In this document: positions 44,678 to 51,835 of the stretch, piece by piece
How the letters are laid out: each line of letters starts with the position of its first letter
Numbering within the stretch: position 1 is the stretch's first letter
Assembly (NCBI GenBank): GCA_017883205.1
Contig: JADGNZ010000004.1
Span: forward strand, 62,001 to 126,000
Direction: 5' to 3'
DNA length: 64,000 nucleotides
From: Thermoanaerobaculia bacterium
GTDB taxonomy: Bacteria; Acidobacteriota; Thermoanaerobaculia; Gp7-AA8
Translations under genes and position numbers: made by a program
The notes under the pieces: model-generated
Databases searched by the model: none
What the model was told of the DNA's origin: nothing
What the model saw: the letters and a program-made list of their open reading frames with translations, nothing else

Positions 44678-44894
44678 CGTGTCATCCTGAGACAGCCGGA
44701 GCCGCCCGCGCTGCCCGATCCCTTACGCTGCACGAGATGGCGGCGGAGGACGGCGAAGGATCTCTAGTTACCATGCACATGCCACATGCCACATGCCACG
44801 AATTTTGAGATCCTTCGCCGTCCTACGCCGCCACTTCTTGCAGCGCGAACGGTTCGAGCACGAATGGCGGCTCCGGCTGTCTCAGGATGACACG
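44678..44894. repeat. Long imperfect inverted repeat (MITE/REP-doublet-like)
   Basis: The outer arms share CGTGTCATCCTGAGACAGCC and GGAGCCGCC, and the inner arms GGCGGCG.AGGACGGCGAAGGATCTC. The centre holds a short repeat of ATGCCACAT. The core words (TGTCATCCTGAG, GCGAAGGATCTC) belong to a repetitive sequence seen often in environmental genomes. It fills most of the gap between the acyl-CoA synthetase and Uma2 genes, where I see no coding sequence. Confidence 0.7.
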
Positions 44895-44960
44895 AGGGGT
44901 GAGCGGCGCAAGGGTGAGGGTGACATCGCGGATGTGCAGCGCTGCCCGGACCGTCGGCCG

Positions 44961-45539
44961 TTAGCGCTGTGGGCGTGCCGAGGACACTTCCAAGTCTTCG
45001 TAGATTCGCGCCACCGGCAGGTCGATCCCGACTTCGGTGAGGTGCACGATCTGATCGAGTGACTCGGAGATCTCAGGAGACCACGAGCCATCTTTCTGGA
45101 TGCGACGATGCTCCACATTCACGAACGACGGCTCGATCAGCAGGTAGTGCCGCAACGTTGGGATCGAACGATAAAGCTCGAACTTGTCGCCACGGTCGTA
45201 GTTGCGCGTGGAGTCGGATAGAACCTCGACGAGGACGACGGTGTTGCTGATCGTATCCGCTGAGGCGTTAAAGCGCTGGCCGCAAACGACGGATGCGTCA
45301 GGGTAGGTGTAGAGACCGGACGGCATGCTCACACGCATGTCACTTCCGAACGCTTTGCAGGATGACCCGGCTAGAGCGGCACGCAGGAAGCTTGAAACGT
45401 TCAAGCTGATTGTGTTGTGACCGAGGGTGCCCCCCGACATGGCAAAGATGTCGCCATTGAAGTACTCGAGTTTGAGGTCCGTCCCTCGCTGCATCGAGAA
45501 GTAGTCGTCGAGCGTGTACTGCCGGCGCGTTTGCTGCAC
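44961..45539 (-). CDS. Uma2-family nuclease-like protein
   Basis: 192 residues from a GTG start preceded by GAGGAG. YTLDDYFSMQRGTDLKLEYFNGDIFAMSG, GLYTYPDASVVCG, NTVVLVEVLSDSTRNYDRGDKFELYRSI and LRHYLLIEPSFVNVEHRR are the hallmark order of the Uma2 (DUF820) family, a PD-(D/E)XK-like fold whose members are expanded in some bacterial genomes. The biological target is unknown. It is isolated from its neighbours. Confidence 0.85.
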   Translation of the reverse strand: MQQTRRQYTLDDYFSMQRGTDLKLEYFNGDIFAMSGGTLGHNTISLNVSSFLRAALAGSSCKAFGSDMRVSMPSGLYTYPDASVVCGQRFNASADTISNTVVLVEVLSDSTRNYDRGDKFELYRSIPTLRHYLLIEPSFVNVEHRRIQKDGSWSPEISESLDQIVHLTEVGIDLPVARIYEDLEVSSARPQR

Positions 45540-45579
45540 GCCGTAATTCTACTCCTCGAACCGGTCGTGTGATGCCCCC

Positions 45580-45978
45580 TCACGCCACGGCGATCGGCGC
45601 CCCTGTCAGCTCGAAGTAGAACGTCGCCAAATCCTTGTTCGTGAAGTCGTCCCAGCCGTTGCAGGAGTCGTGTTCTTTCTGCTGGACGTCGCAGGCGATC
45701 GGCAGTTGATTGACTTCCTGGCGGGCGAGCTGCCAGCGATTGGCGAGGTCTTCCAGCTCTTCGCGCGACATTCCCGGACGGCGCTTGTCGATCCACGAGT
45801 AGCAGCGGCGCAATCCGCCGTCGCTGCTGCGGTGGAAGCCTTTGCAGAAGATCCCTTTTTCCGCGGCGACCTTGCAAACGGAATTCTCGTCGTCCGCGAG
45901 CTTCATCAGCTCGACGCGCAGACGATCGATCGCTTCGGTCCGTGAGATTGTCTTTTCTTGCAGCATCGTGCGGGACAT
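45580..45978 (-). CDS. Hypothetical protein, 132 residues, Cys-containing
   Basis: The ATG at 45978 is preferred over 46041, because residues before it are low-complexity. Body: ISRTEAIDRLRVELMKLADDENSVCKVAAEKGIFCKGFHRSSDGGLRRCY, then CDVQQKEHDSCNGWDDFTNKDL. Four or five cysteines could bind metal. No family is recognised. It is divergent from the radical SAM gene and shares the 180-base gap with clustered GTGA-type sites. Confidence 0.55.
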   Translation of the reverse strand: MSRTMLQEKTISRTEAIDRLRVELMKLADDENSVCKVAAEKGIFCKGFHRSSDGGLRRCYSWIDKRRPGMSREELEDLANRWQLARQEVNQLPIACDVQQKEHDSCNGWDDFTNKDLATFYFELTGAPIAVA

Positions 45979-46089
45979 TCTGCCTCCAGTGCTGCATGCA
46001 CAGTGCGCCGATGCCGGCAGGCTCGCCGTAGGCTTGCTCACACCGCCATGTGTCGCACGTCACATGGCTGCTGCCGGTGTCCCTCAATC

Positions 46090-46125
46090 ATGACGGCCAT
46101 CACATCCCCTTGTGACGTTGATCAT
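46090..46125. promoter_or_regulatory. Two near-consensus CRP/FNR-type dyads before the radical SAM gene
   Basis: ATGA-CGGCCA-TCAC at 46090-46103 and GTGA-CGTTGA-TCAT at 46112-46125 each differ from GTGA-N6-TCAC at one position. A third near match, GTGT-CGCACG-TCAC, lies at 46050-46063. They sit 36-110 bases upstream of the radical SAM start and could also serve the divergent gene. Confidence 0.5.
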
Positions 46126-46160
46126 CCGGCGTGAACGGAGGTCAGTTTCTAATCGCCGCC

Positions 46161-47408
46161 ATGCTAAAGCCAGTCGAGCTGGAGATCGAGTTGTTCTGCC
46201 GCGGGATGCGTATCGACGAGTCGTGCGACACGGAGCACGATGGACGGCGCATCAGCCGCACACGCGCGGGCCTCGGGTCGGGGCTCGAGATCGTCATCCC
46301 GGCGGCATCGAAGCCGGTGTGGGTCAACGTCCCGGTCGTCGAACCGTTCGCGCTGGACTCTGTCTTCACGCTTCACGAAAGCGAGGGCAACTACTTCATC
46401 GTCGACTCGCGCGACGGCGAGGCGTACGAAATCACGATTCCGCCTGAGCCGGCCTGGTACTCGCGCAACACGAGCGCCGACGTCCCGATGTCCCGTGTCG
46501 GCGTCCTCCAGGGCAACTACCTCGGCATCTACATTTCGAACCGGTGTCTCTACTGGACATGGTCGCCTTCGCTGGCCTGCAAGTTCTGCACGACCGGCAA
46601 GAACGTCGGAGCCGCCGAGGAGTCGCGCAAGCGGGTGACGGACGTGGTGGAAGTGGCGATGGCCGCGCGGCAGGAGTCCGGCTCCATCTTCACGCACTTC
46701 AATACCGGATATCACTATGAAGACCGCGCCGACCGCGAAGTCATTCACGGTTTGCGTCAGGCGCAGCCGTTCGTACGCGCGGTGCGCACGCATGTCGGCG
46801 GATTCATCGGCGTTCAGGCCGTGCCGGTGCCGCGGGCGAATTACTACGAATACGATGAACTGATCAAAGCAGGAACCGACCACTTCTCGTTCTGCTACGA
46901 GTTCGAGGATCCGGAAGTCTTCGCGCGTCTCTGCCCCGGCAAAGCGCAAACGGTCGGCCAGCATTCGTTCTTCGAAGCGATGGAGTACACGTCGCGCAAG
47001 CTGGGACGCGGCCGCGTGTCGGGCGAGATCATCGCCGGCGTCGAGCCCATCGAAGCAACGAAGCGCGGCATCGACCGCATCGTGAACGCCGGCGCGTTTC
47101 CGACGGTCTGCATCTTCCGTCCGACGGTCGGCAGCGAGATGGAGAACGTCCCGCCGCCTGATCCCGAGGCGATGAAGGAAGTCTTCGCGTACCTGCACGA
47201 GAGCTGCCGCCGCGCCGGATTGCCGGTCGGCATTCTTCCGATCGAAGTCTCGCTCGTCGTGCAGCCCGAGGAGACGGCCGCTCTCGTCGAGCCAAGCCTG
47301 GCCGGTGATCTGTACGCGTTCAAGAATCGCGCGCTGCGGCAACTGGCGAGGCCGTATGTCGCGTGGAAGCTGCGCCCGCATGGATCGCGCGCGCGGGCGA
47401 TGGCGTAG
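46161..47408 (+). CDS. Radical SAM protein with noncanonical cysteine spacing
   Basis: 415 residues. The cluster-binding region reads ISNRCLYWTWSPSLACKFCTTGKN, giving C-x10-C-x2-C in place of the usual C-x3-C-x2-C. Downstream (GGFIGVQAVPVPRANYYEY, VSGEIIAGVEPIEATKRGIDRIVNAG, VCIFRPTVGSEMENVPPPDPE) is a TIM-barrel with pieces typical of the superfamily. The reaction is unknown. There is no SPASM-type C-terminal cysteine cluster. The ATG at 46161 is the best start, although GGAGGT lies a long 18 bases upstream. Confidence 0.8.
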   Translation: MLKPVELEIELFCRGMRIDESCDTEHDGRRISRTRAGLGSGLEIVIPAASKPVWVNVPVVEPFALDSVFTLHESEGNYFIVDSRDGEAYEITIPPEPAWYSRNTSADVPMSRVGVLQGNYLGIYISNRCLYWTWSPSLACKFCTTGKNVGAAEESRKRVTDVVEVAMAARQESGSIFTHFNTGYHYEDRADREVIHGLRQAQPFVRAVRTHVGGFIGVQAVPVPRANYYEYDELIKAGTDHFSFCYEFEDPEVFARLCPGKAQTVGQHSFFEAMEYTSRKLGRGRVSGEIIAGVEPIEATKRGIDRIVNAGAFPTVCIFRPTVGSEMENVPPPDPEAMKEVFAYLHESCRRAGLPVGILPIEVSLVVQPEETAALVEPSLAGDLYAFKNRALRQLARPYVAWKLRPHGSRARAMA

Positions 47409-47461
47409 GGGTTTGGCGTCGACGTGAAGTTAGCCTCTGGGCGTGCTACGATTTTCAAGTC

Positions 47462-47692
47462 ATGGCACAAGCGAACGAGCTATTGAAGCAGGTGTTGGAA
47501 CTTCCCCTTGATGAGCGGGCCAAAATGGCTGCCGAGCTGCTCGAGAGTTTGAGCGACACGGAAGAAGGCGTAGAAGAGGCTTGGGCCAACGAGATTCGCA
47601 ACAGGGTGGACGCGCTTTGTGCTGGGGAGCTTGAAAGCACGGATTGGCGCATCGTTCTTGACGAGGTCGAGAGAGAAGTACTGGGCCGTTGA
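47462..47692 (+). CDS. Addiction module antitoxin
   Basis: 76 residues: ELLKQVLELPLDERAKMAAELLESLSDTEEGVEEAWANEI is the typical helical form of the small 'addiction module protein' antitoxins that neutralise ParE/RelE-like toxins. The start (ATG at 47462) is clear. The stop overlaps the TTG start of the toxin by four bases, so expression is coupled with the antitoxin first. Confidence 0.85.
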   Translation: MAQANELLKQVLELPLDERAKMAAELLESLSDTEEGVEEAWANEIRNRVDALCAGELESTDWRIVLDEVEREVLGR

Positions 47693-48003
47693 AACTGCTG
47701 CGGATCATCGAAGCTGCCAGGGTGGAGTTTCGTCAAGCGACGGCTTGGTACCGAGAGCGAGATCCGCGCGTCGCAGATCGATTTGCAGAAGAGGCCCGTA
47801 AGACTCTGCATTTGATCGAGCAGTTTCCTCAGACAGGAGGGTTGGTAACTCGCATTGGTGATCGTATCGCCCGACGCATGCCGATCCACTCCTTTCCGTA
47901 CAGCGTTGTCTTTGTTGATCTTGGCGACACGCTGGAAGTGGTGGCGTTCGCACATTACCGCCGTCGCCCCGGCTACTTCGTCAAGCGGCTGCGCCGATCA
48001 TAG
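47689..48003 (+). CDS. ParE/RelE-family toxin
   Basis: 104 residues. RIIEAARVEFRQATAWYRERDPRVADRFAEEARKTLHLIEQFPQTGG, then IARRMPIHSFPYSVVFVDLGDTLEVVAFAHYRRRPGYFVKR, is the fold of the ParE/RelE superfamily (plasmid stabilisation type). The start is a TTG overlapping the antitoxin stop. Such toxins cleave mRNA or poison gyrase, but this one's target is not clear from sequence. Confidence 0.88.
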   Translation: MKLLRIIEAARVEFRQATAWYRERDPRVADRFAEEARKTLHLIEQFPQTGGLVTRIGDRIARRMPIHSFPYSVVFVDLGDTLEVVAFAHYRRRPGYFVKRLRRS

Positions 48004-48038
48004 AAGGCCATTCCCTTTGGCGCGCGTATGCTGCCTTC

Positions 48039-48761
48039 GTGAACGACTGGGAAGATCTCGCCCGCCGCGAGCCGTATTTCGCGCTTCTCAATGATGACGG
48101 CTCGCCCGACGTGGCAGGGAGCGCGAATGCAACTGCCGCATTCTTTGAAGCTGGCGAAGGCGATGTCGCGACACTTCTGCCAGCAATCGAGTCGCTCCTC
48201 GGTCGCGACGTAACGCTTGATCGCGTGCTCGACTTCGGATGCGGAGCCGGGCGGCTGACGTTGCCGTTGGCGCGACGGGCGCGAAACGTCGTCGCTTGCG
48301 ACATCGCGCCGACGATTCTTGAGCATGCGCGGCGGAATGCGGAACATGCCGGATTGCACAACGTGACGTTTATAGGGATCGAAGTGCTCGCAGGTTCCGG
48401 CGCGTTTGACTTCATCTGCTCGCTCCTCGTCTTCGAGCACATCCCGAGCGCGGCCGGCTACGACATCATCCGAACGTTGATGACGTTGCTGGCGCCGGGA
48501 GGCGTCGCCGCGCTTCACGTTCCGTTTCGCCGGCCCGCAGCCACGCTACTTCGTCTGATCCGATTCCGGTCGCTGCCGGAGAATCGGACGCGCGGAGTCA
48601 TCCGGCAGGTGCAACGCCGGACTCCGGATCCGGCGGAGCGATGCGAATACGAAGAGCGATCCATCCTTCGCAGCATCGCGTTTGCCGGCGCTCGCGTCGT
48701 CGCCCGCCTTCCGATTCATCGCGGCCACGCGGGCGGCGTCCTGATCATCGAGAAGCGGTAG
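48039..48761 (+). CDS. SAM-dependent methyltransferase
   Basis: 240 residues from a GTG start. VLDFGCGAGRLTLPLARRARNVVACDIAPTILEHARRNAEHAG is a class I SAM-binding motif. FDFICSLLVFEHIPSAAGYDII supplies motif II-like residues. The C-terminal half is basic (RTRGVIRQVQRRTPDPAER). The substrate is unknown. It lies 35 bases after the toxin gene but is probably not functionally linked. Confidence 0.85.
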   Translation: MNDWEDLARREPYFALLNDDGSPDVAGSANATAAFFEAGEGDVATLLPAIESLLGRDVTLDRVLDFGCGAGRLTLPLARRARNVVACDIAPTILEHARRNAEHAGLHNVTFIGIEVLAGSGAFDFICSLLVFEHIPSAAGYDIIRTLMTLLAPGGVAALHVPFRRPAATLLRLIRFRSLPENRTRGVIRQVQRRTPDPAERCEYEERSILRSIAFAGARVVARLPIHRGHAGGVLIIEKR

Positions 48762-48820
48762 CACCACAGAGACACTGAGGACACAGAGAAAACCTCTGTG
48801 CTCTCTGTGCCTCTGTGGTG
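48762..48820. repeat. CCACAGAGACAC-type inverted repeat
   Basis: CACCACAGAG...CTCTGTGGTG stem with a short loop (GAGAAAACCTC), similar to 41113-41189. T-rich sequence follows it, so it may terminate both the methyltransferase gene and the convergent KorB gene. Confidence 0.75.
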
Positions 48821-48829
48821 ATTTTGGTT

Positions 48830-49699
48830 TTACCTCGCCGGAGCGAACACCCGCAGAATCTCCTCGCGGCCCGGAGGTGGCGCGATGCCGATCGCTTTAT
48901 CGCGGATCTCCAGCATCTCGTCGACCAGCGTCGGACGCTGCGTGTCGTACAGCACGCCTACGGTCATCCGATCGTCGTCCTCGTTCGTGAAACGAAGCGC
49001 CGCCGTGCGGTCGCTCCGATCATGCTCGGCCGGGACGGCGCGCTGTTTTGCGCGGAGCTCTTTCGTCTGATCGTCGCCGCGCCAGGTGACGCAGGGCGAG
49101 ATGATGTTGAGAAACGCGAAGCCGTGGTGGGAGATGGCCAGCTTCATCAGCTCGGTCGTTCCCTTCACGTCGCCGGAGAAGGCGCGCGCGACCCATGACG
49201 CGCCCAGCGAAATCGCCAGGCCGCAGGGATCGACGGAAACCTCGGGGTTGCCGTACAGCGTCGACTTCGTCTTGTCGCCGGAAGGCGTCGTCGGCGCGGC
49301 CTGACCCTTCGTCAGCCCGTAGATCTCGTTGTCCATCATGAAGTAGGCGATGTCGACGTTACGCCGCGCAGCGTGCATGAAGTGATTGCCGCCGATGGCG
49401 ATGCCGTCGCCGTCGCCGCCGACTGCGAGAACGGTGAGGTTCGGACGCGCCAGCTTGACGCCGGTTGCGATCGGCAGCGCGCGCCCGTGCAGCGAGTTGA
49501 AGCCGTACGTATCGACGTAGCCGGGAAGGCGCGACGAGCATCCGATGCCCGATACGACGACCGTCTCATGCGGCTCCCGGTGCAGATCGGCCAGGGCGCG
49601 ATAGACGGAATTGAGAACCGCGAAGTCGCCGCAGCCGGGACACCACACAGGTTTCAGATCGCTTTTGTAATCGTTGGGTGAATACGGTGAGCAAGTCAT
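48830..49699 (-). CDS. korB: 2-oxoacid:ferredoxin oxidoreductase, beta subunit
   Basis: 289 residues. VWCPGCGDFAVLNSVYRAL has the cysteine pair that helps bind the iron-sulfur cluster. AVGGDGDGIAIGGNHFMHAARRNVDI and MDNEIYGLTKGQ form the thiamine-diphosphate and Mg2+ site. With the alpha subunit it would convert 2-oxoglutarate (or pyruvate and similar) and CoA to the acyl-CoA with reduced ferredoxin, as in anaerobic and reverse TCA metabolism. The start overlaps the alpha subunit's stop by four bases. Confidence 0.9.
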   Translation of the reverse strand: MTCSPYSPNDYKSDLKPVWCPGCGDFAVLNSVYRALADLHREPHETVVVSGIGCSSRLPGYVDTYGFNSLHGRALPIATGVKLARPNLTVLAVGGDGDGIAIGGNHFMHAARRNVDIAYFMMDNEIYGLTKGQAAPTTPSGDKTKSTLYGNPEVSVDPCGLAISLGASWVARAFSGDVKGTTELMKLAISHHGFAFLNIISPCVTWRGDDQTKELRAKQRAVPAEHDRSDRTAALRFTNEDDDRMTVGVLYDTQRPTLVDEMLEIRDKAIGIAPPPGREEILRVFAPAR

Positions 49700-51435
49700 A
49701 CGGCCACCTCCTGCGAGCGGTTCGTGAGGATGCGTTGCAATTCGTTTTCGACTTCGGATGCGGCCAGGTTCTTTCCTCCGGACCGGGAGTAGACCGTCGT
49801 CTTCGATCGCGGGAGATCGACCTGCGTGCGCAGATGTTGCGTGAACTGCGCGGCGTAGCTGACTTCGACGACAAGGATTGCTTCACAGGAGTCGATGAAC
49901 ACCTGTAGCTCTTTCGCCGGCAGCGGCGTGATCATCCGCGGCGCAAAGACGCCGACTCGATCGCCGTCTTTCATGTGAGCGAGCGCCTCGCGTACGACCC
50001 CGGTCGACGAGCCCCAGCAGAGAATGCCGATCTCCGGCTTCTTCGCGCCGAAGCGATCGAACATCTTGTAGCGGTCGCCGATCGCAGCGAGCTTGCGGTA
50101 CCGCTTCGCGTTCATTTCTTCGTGCACGGCAAACGATGAATTGGGCCGTCCCTGTTCGTCGTGCTCCAGCCCGTTCGTCTGGTACATACCTCCCGCGATG
50201 CCGGGAACGGTCATCGGCGAGACGCCGTCCGCAGTGTTGCGGTAGCGCCGGTAGTCTTCCAGCTCGTCAGGCTTTGCGATTTGGCGATCGTGTACTTCGT
50301 GCTCGAGCACGCTGGCCATGATGGTCTCGCGCCGCTGTGCGATCGACTGATCCGTCAGCATGATCACCGGCAACTGATACTCCTCGGCGATGTTGAACGC
50401 GTCGACGGTTGCGTGGAATGAGCTCTCGACGTCGGTGCAGGCGATTACGACGCGCGGCGTGTCGCCGTGGCTTCCGTAGACCGCGTGGAACAGATCCGAT
50501 TGCTCGCTCGCGGTCGGCAAGCCGGTCGAGGGACCGCCGCGCTGCACGTTGACGATCACCGCCGGGACCTCGGCCATCGAAGAGAGCCCGAGCAGCTCGG
50601 ACATCAGCGAGAGTCCGGGCCCCGAGGTTGCGGTCATTGCTTTGGCGCCGGCGAAGGACGCGCCGATCACGGCGCCGATCGCCGACAACTCGTCTTCCGT
50701 CTGAAGTGATGATCCGCCGAGCTTCGGCAGCCACTCGGCCAGGAAGTGCAGGATCTCCGACGAGGGCGTGATCGGGTAGCCGGCGAAGAAGCGGCAGCCG
50801 GCATGGATCGCCGCAAACGCCGACGCCTCGTTGCCGGACATCAGAAGCTTCGGCTCGGAGTATGTGTACTCGAGCCGCTCTTTGCCGTCCTGAGGCAGCG
50901 TCTCTTCAAACGTGACGCCGCGGTCGAAGGCGCGAAGGTTCGCGTCGATCACTGCTGCAGGCTTCTTCGCGAAGCGGCGGGAGATCGCGTGACGGGTCAC
51001 GTCGAGTGAGAGTCCGTAGCGCGCCATGACCAGGCCGACAGCGATGACGTTCTTCGATTTTGGTGCGCCCGCTTCTTTTGCCAGCGCTGCGAACGGCACG
51101 GCATGACAGGTTCGCGATGCCAGCTCTTCCGGCGGCGCGTCGCCCGATTCATGAAAGATCACGGCGCCGGGCGCGAGGAGGAGCTCATTCTTGAAACGGG
51201 CGAAGTCGGCCCAATTGAACACGACCAGCACATCGACCGTGTCGCCCTGCGCGTAAATGGGCTTGCTGCTGACGCGAACCGTCGACGACGATTCGCCGCC
51301 GCGGATCTGCGGCCCATACGCCTCGGTCTTGATTACCTGCAGCCCTTCGCTGGCACAAACCCCGGCGATGATGTCGCCGGCCGTCACCGCGCCATCGCCT
51401 CCGGCCCCGACAAACGCAAACGTCAAATCGTGCAT
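49696..51435 (-). CDS. korA: 2-oxoacid:ferredoxin oxidoreductase, alpha (gamma-alpha fused) subunit
   Basis: 579 residues from the ATG at 51435, which has GAGGAGACG upstream. Residues 1-190 are the gamma part (LTFAFVGAGGDGAVTAGDII, EAYGPQIRGGESSSTVRVSS). The alpha part follows (MSGNEASAFAAIHAGCRFFAGYPITPSSEILHF, GAKAMTATSGPGLSLMSELLGL) and then transketolase-type domains (CWGSSTGVVREALAHM). This fused gamma-alpha layout is common in oxygen-tolerant and soil bacteria. A perfect GTGA-N6-TCAC lies about 85 bases upstream of its start. Confidence 0.9.
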   Translation of the reverse strand: MHDLTFAFVGAGGDGAVTAGDIIAGVCASEGLQVIKTEAYGPQIRGGESSSTVRVSSKPIYAQGDTVDVLVVFNWADFARFKNELLLAPGAVIFHESGDAPPEELASRTCHAVPFAALAKEAGAPKSKNVIAVGLVMARYGLSLDVTRHAISRRFAKKPAAVIDANLRAFDRGVTFEETLPQDGKERLEYTYSEPKLLMSGNEASAFAAIHAGCRFFAGYPITPSSEILHFLAEWLPKLGGSSLQTEDELSAIGAVIGASFAGAKAMTATSGPGLSLMSELLGLSSMAEVPAVIVNVQRGGPSTGLPTASEQSDLFHAVYGSHGDTPRVVIACTDVESSFHATVDAFNIAEEYQLPVIMLTDQSIAQRRETIMASVLEHEVHDRQIAKPDELEDYRRYRNTADGVSPMTVPGIAGGMYQTNGLEHDEQGRPNSSFAVHEEMNAKRYRKLAAIGDRYKMFDRFGAKKPEIGILCWGSSTGVVREALAHMKDGDRVGVFAPRMITPLPAKELQVFIDSCEAILVVEVSYAAQFTQHLRTQVDLPRSKTTVYSRSGGKNLAASEVENELQRILTNRSQEVAV

Positions 51436-51513
51436 AACGCGTCTCCTCGAATTGCAAATGCGAGGATGGCCGAAGGGACGCACGCAAACGAATGCCTTCG
51501 ATCACAAACGGGC

Positions 51514-51527
51514 GTGACAGTAGTCAC
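51514..51527. promoter_or_regulatory. CRP/FNR-type dyad upstream of korAB
   Basis: GTGA-CAGTAG-TCAC, exact half-sites, ends about 80 bases before the KorA ATG. The GGTGTGAC-like context and AT content near it fit an activator site. Confidence 0.65.
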
Positions 51528-51635
51528 ACCAGGGAGGTCCGTGCGGAGTCGCGGACGAGACTGCAACGTTGCCAAACAGGAGCTGCGCCGTGACGACACG
51601 CCTGCCTGAACTTCGTGTCCGTCGATTGCAACGCA

Positions 51636-51820
51636 CCCCTCATCCGCCTTCGGCACCTTCTCCCCTCGAAAAGCACGAGGGGAGAAGGCGCTCGATTCAT
51701 GAGTATCGCGTGACCATACGACCGCGTGAACGCCGACCTTCACGACTACACCTCAATCGAGCCCCTTCTCCCCCATGCTTTTTATGGGGGGAGAAGGTGG
51801 CCGAAGGCCGGATGAGGGGG
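51636..51820. repeat. Double hairpin of CTTCTCCCC/GGGGAGAAG family
   Basis: Two hairpins (CTTCTCCCCTCG / CGAGGGGAGAAG at about 51657-51688 and CCTTCTCCCCCAT / ATGGGGGGAGAAGG at about 51774-51798) lie inside a larger inverted pair, CCCCTCATCCGCCTTCGGCACC / GGTGGCCGAAGGCCGGATGAGG (each arm described by its ends). The words resemble a repeat known from many genomes. It lies in the gap before the large exported-protein gene and has no coding sequence. Confidence 0.7.
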
Positions 51821-51835
51821 CGTTTGATGTCGCAC

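Noticed and set aside
46164-47381. 405-codon minus-strand frame opposite the radical SAM gene
   Set aside because: Arg/Asp-rich composition with no domain; the plus-strand gene has radical SAM features.
51003-51003. A GTGA...TCAC match in the korA coding region
   Set aside because: The spacer there is four bases, not six, and it is inside a gene.
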